From positions 62,001-126,000 of the forward strand of contig PUFA01000567.1 in assembly GCA_003508835.1 (NCBI GenBank): a stretch of DNA of 64,000 bases. The letters run 5' to 3'. The first letter of the stretch is position 1; each line of letters begins with the position of its first letter. This document shows positions 27,277-39,664 of this stretch, piece by piece. This DNA is from Eonycteris spelaea (taxonomy: Eukaryota; Chordata; Mammalia; Chiroptera; Pteropodidae). The notes below the pieces were generated by a model, which searched no databases, had not been told where the DNA came from, and was given only the letters and a program-made list of their open reading frames with translations. The position numbers and the translations under genes are program-made.

Positions 27277-27315
27277 CACAGTGAGGTGACTTCAGTGTGA
27301 GCCCAGTCACAAACC
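27277..27315 (+). other. 23-RSS of V1c (IGHV3-type flank)
   Basis: Heptamer CACAGTG (27277-27283), 23-bp spacer and nonamer TCACAAACC (27307-27315). The spacer is the same as that of V3a. Confidence 0.85.
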
Positions 27316-30299
27316 TCCCTGAGGGAGACTGGAGTGAGAGCTCAGGCCACCAGGGGGCGCTCAGGGCGCACACAGCTCAGCACACACAGACCAGCCCAGC
27401 AGCAGGTGCAGAGGGAGCTGGGGAAGCTGCTTCCTGTGGGAGCAGCGATTTCCTCTCACATCTCTCAGCTGCCTCCCAGGAGAATCACTGCTCCTTCTTC
27501 GTGGCTCTAGTTTTCCCCATTCTCACTGAAGGTGAGAAAATAAGAAGTAACCTTCAATCAGCAGTGCCTGGGGACCTTTCTTGCAGCAGCTTTCAGTGTG
27601 TCCTTTCTGATTCCTTGACAGAGAGACCCCCTGAGGGCTTGTGTCCCTGAGGCTGGGAACTGTTTCCACACAGAGAGACACACACAGTGCAGGGCCCTGA
27701 GTGCCGAGCTCAGGCTCTGCCCCCACAGCCACACGCTGTCCCCACGTGGGCCTCCCTTCAGACAGGACACATGACCCACAAGGGAGTATCTGTCCCCAGG
27801 ACCTCTGTCCCACAGGGTCCCTGTCCTGCCTGCAGCACATGAACCTCTCGTTTTCATTTACTCGTGTGAACGTAGAAACACCTCAACATCACCTGCTGTC
27901 ATCTACGGTCCTAGTTACACTAAATCTGTTTAGTCCTGTGTCCCTGTGCTGGAGTCCCCCTCACTCTCCCAGCCGTCCCCACGTACCAGGCACCGTAGTG
28001 GGATTAAGCAAATACGTAGCATTCACCTGCCTTCACTTCATCCCGTAACGTTCACCAAAGGTGTCTGTCCATGTGTGGTCACCCCAGGCCAGTTTATGTG
28101 CACTGGTCTACTGGTGGCTATGATGTGTCCACATGTCATGCACACACATGATGCAAGTCCACACAGCATTAAAGAAGGACAGGACATTCAGTGGACACAG
28201 CTGGCTGCTGACACACGGCCAGCACTAGCAAGTTAGGAACTGAACGACACAGGTCATCCTGACAGACCCACCTGGACACATAACTGTGCTGGACGCTCGT
28301 GGGGGCTGTGGTGATTCCCACCTCAGGGATCACAGCTGCTGTGCTCGTCACTCCTGTTGTCCCCCAGACCAGTGCCATGTTCGATCTGAGATTTGTGACA
28401 CCAAGTTCTGGGAACCCTCAGAGCAGGACTGAGGCTGTACCCAAAGTGGAAGTCTGTTTAGAAGACAAAATTTTAAAATACAGAAGCACTCGAGCAACAG
28501 GTACTGAAGACGTTGGGTAAAGAATGGAATGAGCCTAAATTATTCTCAGTCCAAGCATTTAAAATTCTTTTTCTCACTTTTCTTTGTTTTACTCACTTTC
28601 TCTGACAGCATCAATAGGATTGCACACTTCAACATTAACCATATAATGAAATTGCGTACACTGAATCAACCAGCTACACTAATTTAGGCACTTCCAATAA
28701 CGGTAAATGCTGCAAAGTGTTCTCACCGTCTGTGCTCGTATTCCTCCCCCTCCCTCAGCAAAACAGGGACCCTACGTATGAGTCTTTTTAACTGAAATCA
28801 TTGATGGCAGGTGAGGAAACTTGTCTGCATCACGCAGCCTGTGTGGCTCAGAGCGATCGTTAACGCACCTGTCACATCCACAGTCCTGAACCAGGACATC
28901 CGGTGGCATGAGTCCAGTTTGGTATTACAATTTAAAAAAAGACTTTCTTTTTGCACAATTATGCCAAAAATGTGTTTCTCATTTAATGCCTTTCAATGGA
29001 ACAGAAGGCAAAAACAGGAATTCTGCTTTATTCAGAAGAAGATGCTGTGTTCTCACTGTCGCTACGTTCTTAAATGTTGACTGGAGACCCCTCCTGTGAT
29101 TCTGCACTGGGCCCTGGCATGGCACAGTCGGTCTGGTGTTGTGCCTTCAGACTCCATCATGGTCTTTGCTATAAATCCTCCCCACATCTGGGAATGCTCC
29201 CATTAAGTAGGTAGCTGCAGGCAGTGTGACCAGAGTATGAGGGTTCAGGCGAGGGAGCCCGTGTGTTTGGACTTCTCTCTGGTTCCTGGTCAGAAGGAAC
29301 CCTGGAAGCTTCCCACAGACATGGTTTCCTCTTTACCCTGAAGAGCATTGCTCTGCCCAGGCCTCATGGGGTGGCCCTGCACCCCTAATCCAACTGAACA
29401 GAGATTGATCACTCTACCTTGTAGACCTCTCACCTGCTTAGATCTACTTATACAAATAAGCTTCGCTAGTGCACCCACATTATGTGCTGGATAAAGACTG
29501 ATTGATCTGTTTTATCAAACAGAACTGAATCCTGTGGAGGGACAAAGAATTCACACCCTGGACCAGGAGTCTATAGGAATCTCCATTCCGCACTGAGGAC
29601 ACAGCCTCCTGTCCCGCATCAAAGCCTCAGCCTGAGCTGAGTCGCAGTGGGGAGCTGAACCCACCGTCCGGGAGGAAGCAGATGCTCATTCCTCGTGTGC
29701 TCAGGGGTCGCACAAAGAACCTGTGAGGGTTCAACGGAGTATTTCAGACCTGTCCCCCTGGTCCACAGGGGAGGATGAAGGATGCAATGATTTTCCCGCA
29801 TGAAACAGAGAACGAATAGGGCACGGGGCCCCTCTTGAGATTGCATGAGGTCACCTTCTGCATTCCGTGTGTACGTATCTGAACACTTTCTCCATTACGA
29901 TGTCGTAACATCTTTACAAACCTTTCTGGATGGGGAGAGACTTCCCCTCATGGAGACCCAATCCTTAGAGTCAGCACAGGGCCCAGCTTGGAGCAAGCCT
30001 TTCACATGGAAACTAACCCCCAGGGCCCCCGCCTATGTCTGCCTCCACGCCCCGGGTCACGATGTTTCTCTGCCGTCGTCATCCTCGGCTTAGCTGCCAG
30101 ACAACTGCAGAACCACGTCCAGCTCTGAGCCATTGAAATTATCCACACTAGCCAGTCACAAGCTCTTCAAGTGTCCTGCTCATCCTTTGCCAGGGAAATC
30201 GCAAGAAAACTTGGTTCTAAGGTCTCCTCTCCCTCCTGGCATGGCTCCCAACACCCAGGTGTTCCATGTGGCCCCTGGAGGCATCTCAGGCTCCTGTCT
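27316..30299. other. Unit 3 tail
   Basis: No gene. Starts with the IGHV3-type 3' flank and continues as a diverged copy of the unit 2 tail (17103-20000). Frames such as 27701-28048 and 29845-30093 are not conserved as proteins in the other copy. Confidence 0.6.
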
Positions 30300-30990
30300 C
30301 TAGGATTAATTCTCTTTTGCCCTGATCCCCTCCTGCAATAATCAAGATTGCATGGCACTGTTAGGCAACATGAAACTGATCGATAAGCCAGATATGTGTG
30401 ACCTTGGACAAGCCAAGGGTTTCTTAGTATGACACACACAGCTTGGACCTCAAGGAAACAGTATGCAAATAAAAATGCATGATAATAGAATGTTGTTTCA
30501 AAAAGTAGTTAGATCTTCACACAGCATAATATCATTAAAATCTAATCATAAAAAGTTCATATAGAATATATAAAGACGACTATGTATTAAAAATTAGAAA
30601 AAGCATAATATAAAATGTCCAGCATCAGCACTCAGGTGTCTTCAAGACTGACTGTGGGGATGAATCAGCTACTTAGACAAAAGCCAACGCACATGCCCTT
30701 AAATGAAGAAGGAGTCTGGAAAAGACCGTCTATTATTTTGGACATAATTTATAACAAAGTTGGAAAAAAGCATCATTTTACTTAAATAACGTTTATAAAT
30801 AGTTGGGACCCACACATATATTTAGCGTGTTTGGATATGAGAAAATGTCTGACCATCATGCTAATCACCTTTATGAATATGAGAAACACTTATAAGATTA
30901 AAAATGGTGACCACTCCATAATCCAGGGCTTATTCGTATACTATGAGAGCAGGGTTTTCCTTTGACCTGTTTCAATGACTCTTTCAGATA
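30300..30990 (+). repeat. Degenerate L1-like remnant upstream of V4c
   Basis: The most readable of the three pre-V4 remnants: a GACCTTGGA...GGGTTTCTTAG stretch and GAATATATAAAG as in L1 ORF2. It is homologous but clearly diverged from 1-760 and 20712-21470, so the V4c branch is older than the V4a/V4b duplication. Confidence 0.5.
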
Positions 30991-31107
30991 GTTGCTCTGC
31001 CATCCCACACTCAGACAATGTCTGTGTCTGAAGAGACCCACTGGACCCCAGAGACACCAGGGAGCCTGACCCAGTCCCTCCCCACTTATGAGGGGCAGGC
31101 CGCCCAC

Positions 31108-31223
31108 ATGCAAATTCCTCCTCCAGCCCCAGAGTAAAATCTGTCTGGGCTGGGGACGCTCACAGCTCTCTCCTCACACAGGGCTCAGGTCTCTGGGGAA
31201 GCAGCGCTGTGGTCGAGGTGAAG
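31108..31223 (+). promoter_or_regulatory. V4c promoter with Ig octamer
   Basis: ATGCAAAT at 31108-31115, about 108 bp before the ATG; the surrounding sequence is shared with V4a and V4b. Confidence 0.82.
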
Positions 31224-31656
31224 ATGAGACTGTGGGGTCTTCTCCTGTGCCTGGTGACAGCCCCCCAAGGTGAGTGTCTCAGATGTCAGACAGGGGTCTG
31301 TGGGTGGCTGTGACAGCATGTGACTGACGGGTCTGATGCTCCTTGTCCCCAGGTGTCCTGTCCCAGGTGCAGCTGCAGGAGTCTGGCCCAGGACAGGTGA
31401 AGCCCTCGCAGACCCTCTCGCTCACCTGCACCGTCTCTGGGTTCTCTTTAACCAGCTATGGTGTGCACTGGACCCGCCAGGCTCCTGGAAAGGGGCTGGA
31501 GTGGGTCGGTGCTATATGGAGTGGTGGAAGCACAAACTACAACCCAGCTCTTAAGTCCCGACTCAGCATCACCAGGGACACCTCCAAGAGCCAGGTTTTC
31601 TTCAAACTGAACTCCGTGACCAGCGAGGACACGGCCGTGTATTACTGTGCGAGAGA
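31224..31656 (+). CDS. IGHV4: IGHV4-like V segment (V4c), apparently functional
   Basis: Leader exon 31224-31269 ([15 protein letters not shown]), GTGAGT donor, acceptor at 31351-31352, V exon 31353-31656; mature V begins at 31364 (293 nt). FR1 [23 protein letters not shown]1 [10 protein letters not shown]2 [17 protein letters not shown]2 IWSGGST; FR3 contains [12 protein letters not shown] and ends [10 protein letters not shown]. It belongs to clan II, with the conventional GPG start and PGK turn and none of the extra Cys seen in V4a/b/d. An oddity is Thr at the second FR2 residue, where Val or Ile normally packs against the light chain. No frameshift or stop from ATG to RSS. Confidence 0.92.
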
Positions 31657-31695
31657 CACAGTGAGGGGACCTCAGGGAGAGCCCAGACACAAACC
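31657..31695 (+). other. 23-RSS of V4c
   Basis: Heptamer CACAGTG (31657-31663), 23-bp spacer and nonamer ACACAAACC (31687-31695), one base off consensus. Confidence 0.88.
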
Positions 31696-32829
31696 TCCCA
31701 GTGAGATGGAAGGGGGAGCTGCAGGGGCCGATCGGCTCACCAGGGGGCGCTCAGTCACACACAGCACAGCACACACACACCAGCCCAGGGGCAGGTGCAG
31801 AGGGAGGTGGGAAGGGGCGTCCTGGTAGGAGCAGGGATTTCCTCTCAACGTTCTCAACCTTCCCCAGGGACAACTCTGACTTTTTAGACGTGGCTGTAAA
31901 TTCTCCTGTTCTCGCTGCAGACTAAAATGAAAACGCACCTTGTCTGTCTGTAGACGACAGGTCACTGGTGGCTGGAGACCTTCCTTCACCAGTTTTCCGT
32001 GTGTCTGTTTTCACGTCTCAGCAGAGGGACCATGCTGAGGGCTGTCTTCTTCCCTGTGGCTGGAAAAGACCTGCACAAAGAGAGACCGGCACAGTGCAGA
32101 CCCCTGTGTGCTGAGCTCAGGCTCTCTGTCCCCACAGGCACACGCTGTCCCCACATGGGCCCTCCCTTCAGACAGGACACATGGCCACAGGGGTAGGATC
32201 AGCCCCAGGACACCACCCAATGGCATTTCTGTCCTGCCTACAACACAGTACCCTCCAGTTCTCCACTTCCTCGAGGGGATTTGGAAAACCTCCCAAAACA
32301 ACCAGGTGTCATCTACTCTCCTAACTACACTAAGTCTGTCCTCCACCCTGAGCTCCATGGGGCTAGAGCACAACTCAATCTCCCAGCCTCTGCACAGGCC
32401 AGTCACAAAAGAGGGATTGTATGCATATATGGCATTCGCCTGGCCCCAGTCATCTGCTATTATTAATCAAACATCTCGGTCCATTTGTGGGCCCCCCAGC
32501 AGGTTATACTCAGGGAGTGTAAAGGTGACCTGCTTGCCCTACGTGTCATGCACACTTATGATTCAAGGTCACACGGGAACTATTGAAGGACATGTCTGTC
32601 AGGTGGGGGCACAGCTGGTTGCTGACCAGTGGGCACCACTAAGAACTCACAACCCTTATGACAGAGGACGTCAGGATGGACGCACCTGTACAAAGCACCG
32701 TGTGGACACCTCATCAGTGTCTGTGGTGAGACAGGGTCAGGGACACGTTGGATGAGCCGGTCACTTCTCGTGGCGCTTCTTTTCCAGACTCCTGTCCTAG
32801 TGGGGTGGAACCACCACACCATGACACCA

Positions 32830-33570
32830 CTTAGCATTTCTTGCCTCCTTAAAGCCCAATTGAAAATACTATCATTGAGAATTCAAACTCTACCATGCGA
32901 AGTTTGAGAGTCACAATTCCGTCCATAAAATTACACCTGTAAACTCCAAAATCCATGGCTCTCTCTTATGTAAAATAAACTCTACCCCAACGTCCCCAAA
33001 TGTCTTACTCGTTACAGCACCAATTCAGAGTCTAATGCACAAAGTTTCATCTAAACATCATCTCATCCGATATTGGTGGATCTTGACGTATGATTCATCC
33101 TGAAGCGAACGTCCTCCAATGGTATGAACCTACAAAAACAGACACGTTTTTTGCCTCCAACATGTGATGATGGGGCAGTCACAGGGTAGACATTCCCATC
33201 CTGAAAGGGATGAAGAGGAAAGAAAGAGAAATTGTTGGGCCAACGCTGGTCCACAACCCAGCAAGGCAATCCGCCAGGCTTTGATGTTGGCGATGGTCCG
33301 CTCTGGCTGGATGCCCCTGCTCTGCCCTCTGGATCGTGGTCCCACCTCGCGGACCCACTGAGGTGCCGTCTCACCCTCTGTGCTCCATAGGGAAGTCTCG
33401 CTGCAGCTCTGCAGGGCGGTGGTCACACCCGCAGGCTTCTCTAGGTGGCAGTGACACTTGAGCTTGACTTGGAAGTCGTGTCACTGTTAAATCTAGGGTG
33501 GTGGCTCAAGACTCTGAAAGAAAGATTCCTCCCTGACGGTCCCCGGGCTCCTCCAAGGCTGTTCTTCCTT
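32830..33570 (-). repeat. Ancient LTR/ERV-type repeat (unit 4 copy)
   Basis: Sister of 2590-3330. Confidence 0.45.
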
Positions 33571-34404
33571 TTCTTAAACAGAACGGGTGCTCACAGGCAA
33601 CGTGGGTTATGATCCGTCTCTGTAGAATCCAAGAGGCCTGACCACCTTCCTCCATTCTGCCCCATGAGTTCGTCCCATTGATTTCCAAATGACAGTGTTT
33701 GTGCTGGAATAACCACAGTTCTGATCCCAGCTGGTGCAGAGATGCTGGTGAATCCTGCTGGTCTTGTCCATGAAGTTTTCTGTCAGATTGTTGTTCAGCA
33801 CCTCCTATCCTGCCTGCTTCATGAGAAACACCACACTGCTGGCTGAAGGACAGGCTGGTCACCTTTCAAATCTCTGAGTTCTGATTACCACTCGGTGTTC
33901 ACTGCCTTCTTCCATCCATCAGTCTTCACTCACGTTGTACTACGAGCAGCAGGAAGAACCAACCCCTCTGCCCATTGCTAAGGAATCCCCACAGCTAAAT
34001 ACGCACTTTCACTGCTCACAGCGCCACCTTCCCCCAAACCCTGAACCCCACCAGTCAAGTCTTTGTGACTGTGTGACAAGGTCACGTTTCCTGCAAGACC
34101 CATGCCACATTTCTCATGTCCATGGAAACTTCACCAGAACGCCTCCCAATGTCCACACTCCAACCACCGCTGTCCTCGTGACTGTGTGCCCGTTCTCCCA
34201 GAGTGTGGGAGCTTCCTCCGCGGCTCTCCCGTCCTCTCTCTGAGCTCTCCATACAGTAACCTGTATCACCCCTCACAGCAAGCTTGGAATTTTCTAGCAG
34301 GCACTTACAAGTCTCCCACCTCCTACCCATCACCTGATTCCACGTCCACGTCCACCTTCTTCAGTGCTTGTTCCAGCAGCACCCACTTCTCAGTGCCACG
34401 GTCT

Positions 34405-34780
34405 GTCCCATGTGCTCAAGTTGTCATCACAACAATAAATGACTGGGTGGCTTAAATGACAGAAATGTTTTGTATCACCTGATGGCGTCAGGAATTCCAG
34501 GTGCGGGGTCCAGATGCTTCAATACCTGGTGAGAATCCTTCCCACAGGCAGACAGCTGACCTGTAGGTGCAATGTCACGTGCTGGAGAAAGGGAGAGATG
34601 TGTCTCTTTTGCCCCCTCTTCTCACAAGGCCACCAGGTCCAGTGGGTGCGGACTCACCCTTACAGTCTCATTTAACTCTAACGTTTCCTAAGAGCCCTTC
34701 TGCCATACAGTCCATGGTGTGTCTGGCTTCACCACATGAGTGGTGGGCGTACAGCTCACACATAGCGAGACCCAGGGTTA
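34405..34780 (-). repeat. MLT1/MaLR-like LTR fragment (unit 4 copy)
   Basis: Sister of 4185-4560. Confidence 0.5.
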
Positions 34781-36268
34781 ACTGTGAGCAGGTTCGCTGA
34801 CCAGAAGGACGTTCACCACGTTCCTGGTTATGTCGGCACAGGCACAGGTTCCTGACAGCAGCGCTTACGAGACGTCCTCACGCAGAGGCCAGTGCCTCCC
34901 GGACGTGATTGTGGACCTCGTGTCCCAGCGCATCCTGGAGAACAGGACTCCTGCGCCTCCTCCCGCCTGCTCTCAGCTCCCCCTAGGACAGAGCGCTCTC
35001 GTGGGATGGCTCGTGTAACAGGAGTGACACTTCCTGGCCCTGGTGTGAAGTGACACGTGCACCTTTTGGGACCAGCCAGGGAGACCGATGCCATTTTAAA
35101 ATGTGACCTCTCCTGAGGTCCAGCAGGTCCCTTTCCTGTTCTTTCCACATTGCAGCTTTTGGAAGAGACTTGACTTTGTTCAGTGATTTCATGTCCAGTG
35201 ATGTCTGCCTGTCCAGATGCCACTTACACATAGTGAGATTGGATCCCCACATCTAATAACAGGTGAAAGGTCACCCCTGAGCACACATCTGGTGTGTGCA
35301 TCTAATTCACTGAATACTGTAGGTGGACTCTGCATTGAGCTACATGGTGTGTATATGCAGAGTTCCTCAGAAGTGTCCTTCATTAGAGACACCTAAAGAA
35401 CATAAATGGTCCAGCAAGTCTGCAACAGATCGGGACTCAGGGAAGAGCTGCCTGTGTTAGCGTATTCGTCTGCCCCAGGCTAGGGTCTCCCTGGTGGTTC
35501 ACAAAGCCCTTGCTTAGGATCTCTCTGCATAGGAATTAGGAGTGAACGAGGACAATTCTGTATATCAAGAGGTGAAGCCAAAAACATGTGGTGTCCCTGA
35601 GGAGCATCCTCAAATCAGGGAACAGACATTCAATGCAGCCCTAGAAACACTGTGAGTCATGCCCTCTGAGCCCAGATGGAAGCTTCCCCTGCAGGATGGG
35701 GGCTGGGCTGCAGGGGGTGATCAGGACCCGCCCAGCAAAGGTTGTGTACCCGGAGTAGGTGCAGAGGGTGTGAGGGAAGGGATTCCTCTGAGAGCCTAGA
35801 GATTCCCTTTCTACAAATCATTTAAATTTCCAAAAAGACAGAGACTGCAGAAGCAAAAGTAGATATTCCAGCTATCAGACCCATTTGCCAATATCGAGAA
35901 GGCAATGAGAACCACACACCAAGGGGCAGGTCTGGGCTTCTAGACGTCTGAATTGTGATGAAATGGTGGCAGGGCGTGTTTACGAGGTGTGGCATGTAAG
36001 AGACACACTGACCAGGATATACGAGGTCTGACATCAGAGCCCAGATGGAACCCCGTGTCACTCAAGGAAGGTGCACAGTGAGGAGACATCTTTTTGGACT
36101 CGTTCCTCAGAGGTAAAAGCTCTGTCTGCACAGAGATTAGGGACCTGATAGGGACACATGTCCCCCAACAACAATTTGGTCCTGGGCGATCCGATGCGCA
36201 CTGACCATAACCCTGTCTCATCGACCTTCTCTCAGGTGGGGCCAAGTCTTCAGCTATGAATACTCCGC

Positions 36269-36383
36269 CTCATGAATATGCAAATGAGCCAAGGTGCACT
36301 GGGTTAAGTAGGGACCTGTCTGTGTCCTCACAGCACCCACCATCACACCTTCCCACAGAGGCCCTGACGGCACCACTCTCAGC
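36269..36383 (+). promoter_or_regulatory. V1d promoter: heptamer plus octamer
   Basis: CTCATGA then ATGCAAAT at 36278-36285, as in the other IGHV1 copies. Confidence 0.85.
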
Positions 36384-36817
36384 ATGGACTGGAGCTGGAG
36401 CGTCCTCCTCCTAGTGGCACTGGTGACAGGTAAGGGGATCCCCAGCCCTGGGCTGTTTGCGGCACCAGGCCAGTCAGGGCTCTGCACCCACTGCTGTCTC
36501 CTCTCCACAGGTGTCCACGCCCAGGTGCAGCTGGTGCAGTCTGGGGCCGAGGTGAGGAAGCCTGGGGCCTCCGTGAAGGTCTCCTGCAAGGCTTCCGGAT
36601 ACACCTTCACCAGCTATGCTATGCACTGGGTGCGACAGGCACCAGGTCAAGGGCTTGAGTGGATGGGAGAGGTTTACCCTAATGATGGTAGCACAGGCTA
36701 CGCACAGAAGTTCAAGGGCCGAGTCACCATCACCGCAGACAAGTCCACCAGCACAGCCTACATGGAGCTGAGCAGTCTGAGGCCTGAGGACACGGCCACA
36801 TATTACTGTGCGAGAGA
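36384..36817 (+). CDS. IGHV1: IGHV1-like V segment (V1d), apparently functional
   Basis: Leader exon 36384-36429 ([15 protein letters not shown]), an 81-bp intron, and V exon 36511-36817; mature V from 36522 (296 nt). FR1 [23 protein letters not shown]1 [10 protein letters not shown]2 [17 protein letters not shown]2 [10 protein letters not shown]3 has [27 protein letters not shown] and ends TYYCAR. All conserved residues (two Cys, FR2 Trp, GLEW) are present with no frameshift, making it the only intact IGHV1 in the window. The RSS is good but of IGHV3-type flank. The intron happens to be open and in frame. Confidence 0.94.
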
Positions 36818-36856
36818 CACAGTGAGGGGACTTTATTGTGAGCCCGGTCACAAACC
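36818..36856 (+). other. 23-RSS of V1d (IGHV3-type flank)
   Basis: Heptamer CACAGTG (36818-36824), 23-bp spacer and nonamer TCACAAACC (36848-36856). Confidence 0.88.
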
Positions 36857-38061
36857 TCCCTGAGGGAGACAAGAGGGGTGATACCTCAACTAGCAGGAGT
36901 TCAGGCCACCAGGGGGCGCTCAGGGTGCACACAGCTCAGCACACACGGACCAGCCCAGCAGCAGGTGCAGAGGGAGCTGGGGAAGCAGCTTCCTGTTGGG
37001 AGCAGTGATTTCCTCTCACATCTCTCAGCTGCCTCCCAGGAGAATCACTGCTTCTTCTTCATGGCTCTAATTTTCCACATTCTCACTGAAAATGAGAAAC
37101 GAAGAAATAACCTGTCTATAGGTGGCAGAGCAGCAGTGCCAGGCGAAATTTTTTTCAGCAGCTTTCAACGTGTCCTTTCGGATTCCTTGACAGAGAGACC
37201 CCCTGAGGGTTTGTGTCCCTGAGGCTGGGAACTGTTTCCACACAGAGAGACACACACAGTGCAGGAACCTGTGTGCCGAGCTCAGGCTCTGCCCCCCACA
37301 GACACACGCTGTCCCCACGTGGGCCTCCCTTCAGACAGGACATGTGAACCACAGTTTAGGATCAGCCAATCCTCGTCACCCCAGTGACAGTCTCACTAGA
37401 GCACGTGAAGCTCTTGCTGCTCATGACGCGGTGATGTGAGACCCACAACAACACCCTCCTGCAAGGGCCACATACGTTTTTGCAGCGTAACCTCCCTCTG
37501 AGGAGGACACTGGTGATTCCAGCTACTTCCCACTCAGAAAATTCAGCATCATCTCCCACATCAAGGTTCTTAACCTTTCAGGTCGCGAAGCCCTGTCCTG
37601 CAGAGAACACTCACAGGTGCCGCTGGCGAGAACCGACATGGCCCTGAGGGTCACGGTCTAGTGTGCCACACTCCCCACCGGTCAGTGCATCAGCTGTGCC
37701 TCAGGATCTGGGGACAGGTTTTCCTCCCTCTGCTGCCACACTCAGTTCGTGCGAGGGTGTGAGTGTGTGCGTGTGTGCATGTGTCGGTTTGCACCTCGGT
37801 CCTCAGTCCCCACGGCCCACATGAGGGTCTTCGCATGTGTGAATCAGAACCAGGCTCAGGGAGAGTCCCGCCCAGAACAGGAACCCTGTGATCCTGCCTC
37901 CGTGGCCTGGGCGTCAGCCCGAGGACAGGGGCATGCCATGGACACAACATCCTTGGGGATCCCCTCCACGACAGACACTCACTCCATGACGGCCACTTCT
38001 TGAGTGTCATAGATAACGACGTGGAAAGTCTGGAAGGTGAGGGTCGCCTCGCTCACAGACC
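36857..38061. other. End of unit 4 and unique sequence
   Basis: Up to about 37350 this is the IGHV3-type 3' flank seen behind the other segments. From about 37355 similarity stops and the sequence is not repeated elsewhere in the window. No gene is recognised; a TG-rich run sits near 37755-37790. Confidence 0.6.
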
Positions 38062-38260
38062 CAGGCGAGCTGCACGAGTCAGGCTCGGGACTGGACAACA
38101 CCCCCATGAGGGGCTACAGTGGAGGGCGCGTGGAAGCCAGAGGTAGTGCACCCTCCAATATTCCTTACAGAGCTGACCCTGGACTCCAGGGTCATGTCCA
38201 ACACAGCTCTCTCTGCAGCTGAGATCTGTGGCCGTTGAAGACCCTGTCATGTGTACCGTT
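38062..38260 (+). pseudogene. IGHV4: IGHV4-like (clan II) V relic
   Basis: A decayed, internally deleted V exon. CAGGCGAGCTGCACGAGTC at 38062 matches the start of an IGHV4 FR1. About 100 bp from FR1 through CDR1 are missing. CCCCCATGAGGGGCTACAGT at 38101 matches FR2 (normally the PPGKGLEW codons), and 38175-38250 matches FR3, where CTGCAGCTGAGATCTGTG and the Glu-Asp region are recognisable. The Tyr-Tyr-Cys end is damaged. A CACAGAG heptamer-like word follows at 38261-38267 without a convincing nonamer. No leader exon or octamer was found. Not recombination-competent as a coding segment. Confidence 0.6.
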
Positions 38261-38267
38261 CACAGAG

Positions 38268-38659
38268 AGGCGGCAGCACCAGCCCAGACCGCAGGTCCCT
38301 CTGCAGCAGGTGAGGGTGGCGCTGGGTTGCGGGGAACACTGAGGACCCCCATCCCAGGGGTTCATCTGGGGATAGGTGTGGAGGGAGGCTGGCCTCGGGC
38401 TCTTCAGTGAGCCTGGCATTTCCTCTCCTCACCCAGAAGCGTCTTCTCGTAGACCTTCCTTCCTAGGCTTGTGCATCTGTGTGTGCTGTCCTTGTACGCG
38501 TGAGCCCTGTCTGGTAGCGTGTGCCTCCATGTGCGTATGAACTGGTTGTCATGCAGATTTTGAATTCTATGGGTAGATGTGACTGGGTGTGATTTACATC
38601 GAGTAGAAAAGGGAGGAATCACTGTTTCCTTCGTGTTGGAAACTCGTAGGGTCCACTCT
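38268..38659. other. Intergenic, nothing recognised
   Basis: Between the V relic and the L1 fragment; no gene or clear repeat seen. Confidence 0.5.
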
Positions 38660-39660
38660 CCCAGCAACTTCCAAACACCTCACAACAGTGTGGACTGTCA
38701 CCATGCTGCCCATTACACACCAGCACTTACGGATCCTGGGACGGAAGTGCGACCATCATCCAGTTCCCCCACTGCCCAACCCCCCTCTAAGCCACAAATA
38801 TGATCGCTTTCTCTGTGATTTCTTTAGATTCCGAATGTGAGATCATACGGTATTGGCCTCTCTCTGTCTGACTTACCAGTTTACCACCATGCCCTCGAGA
38901 TCTATTCTTGTTGTCACAAATGGCAGGGTTCCCTCCTCGTTTATGGCTGAACGTATTCCTTTGTATACACTTTCTTTATCCATTCATCTGTTGATGGACA
39001 CAGGTTTTCCTATCTTGGCTCTTGAATGGAGTGCTTCAATTAACAGCGGGGTGAGGATAACTCTGTGATGTCGTGAGTTTGTTTCATCGGGATATACACC
39101 CAGACTTGAAATTGCTGGGTCACATGGCAGTTTTATTTTTGACTTTTGGAGAAACCTCCTTACTGTTTTCTATCGTGACTGCACTAGTTCATGTTCCCCA
39201 AAATAGAGCACAGGGATTTCCTTTCCTGCACACCCTCTCCAGCATCTCTTATCTCTTCTTTTGATGATCGACATTTCTTAGTTTCCTCGGTTTTGTTTTA
39301 TTTTTTAGTACTGAGTTGTAAAGCATTGTTTATTTTCTAGATACTAATGTGCTCTGAAATATATGATTTGCAAATATTTTCCCGATTCCGTAATTTGCCT
39401 TTTCTCATTGTTGATTTTGTCTTTTTAATGCACCTATGGTTTTGGGTTTAATGTAGCGTAATTTATCTCTTTTAGTTCTCGTTGCCTGTGTTTTCGATGC
39501 ATGTCGAATAAATTATCTCCAAATCCAATGTCATGATGTTTTCTTCCCTGTTTTCTTCAAGAGATTTTGTAATTTTAGGCCGTATATTCAGATCTTTAAT
39601 CCATGTTGAGGTAATTTTGTAAGTGGTGTATGATAGCTTTCAGTTTTAATCTTTTGCAAG
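38660..39660 (-). repeat. L1 3' portion (ORF2 end and 3' UTR), minus strand
   Basis: Reads as the reverse of L1: GAGATCATACGGTATTGGCC, CATTCATCTGTTGATGGACA, TTGAAATTGCTGGGTCACAT, and TCTTTAATCCATGTTGAGG at 39591 all match well-known L1 ORF2 and 3' UTR words. It is broken by many substitutions, so it is dead. Together with 39665-40130 it looks like a single 5'-inverted insertion. Confidence 0.8.
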
Positions 39661-39664
39661 CGGA

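Larger units (their letters stand above)
31696..36268. other. Unit 4 V4-V1 intergenic spacer
   Basis: No gene. Homologous to the other spacers, with its own divergence, and carrying both minus-strand LTR-type repeats. The frame at 32108-32755 runs through shared non-coding flank and is broken in sister copies. Confidence 0.7.

Noticed and set aside
32108..32755. 215-codon open frame in the unit 4 spacer
   Set aside because: The same sequence in units 1, 2, 3 and 5 is frameshifted and has no conserved protein; it is intergenic flank.
36384..36863. Single-exon reading through the V1d intron
   Set aside because: The 81-bp intron is in frame by chance and has proper GTAAGG and CACAG splice sites.
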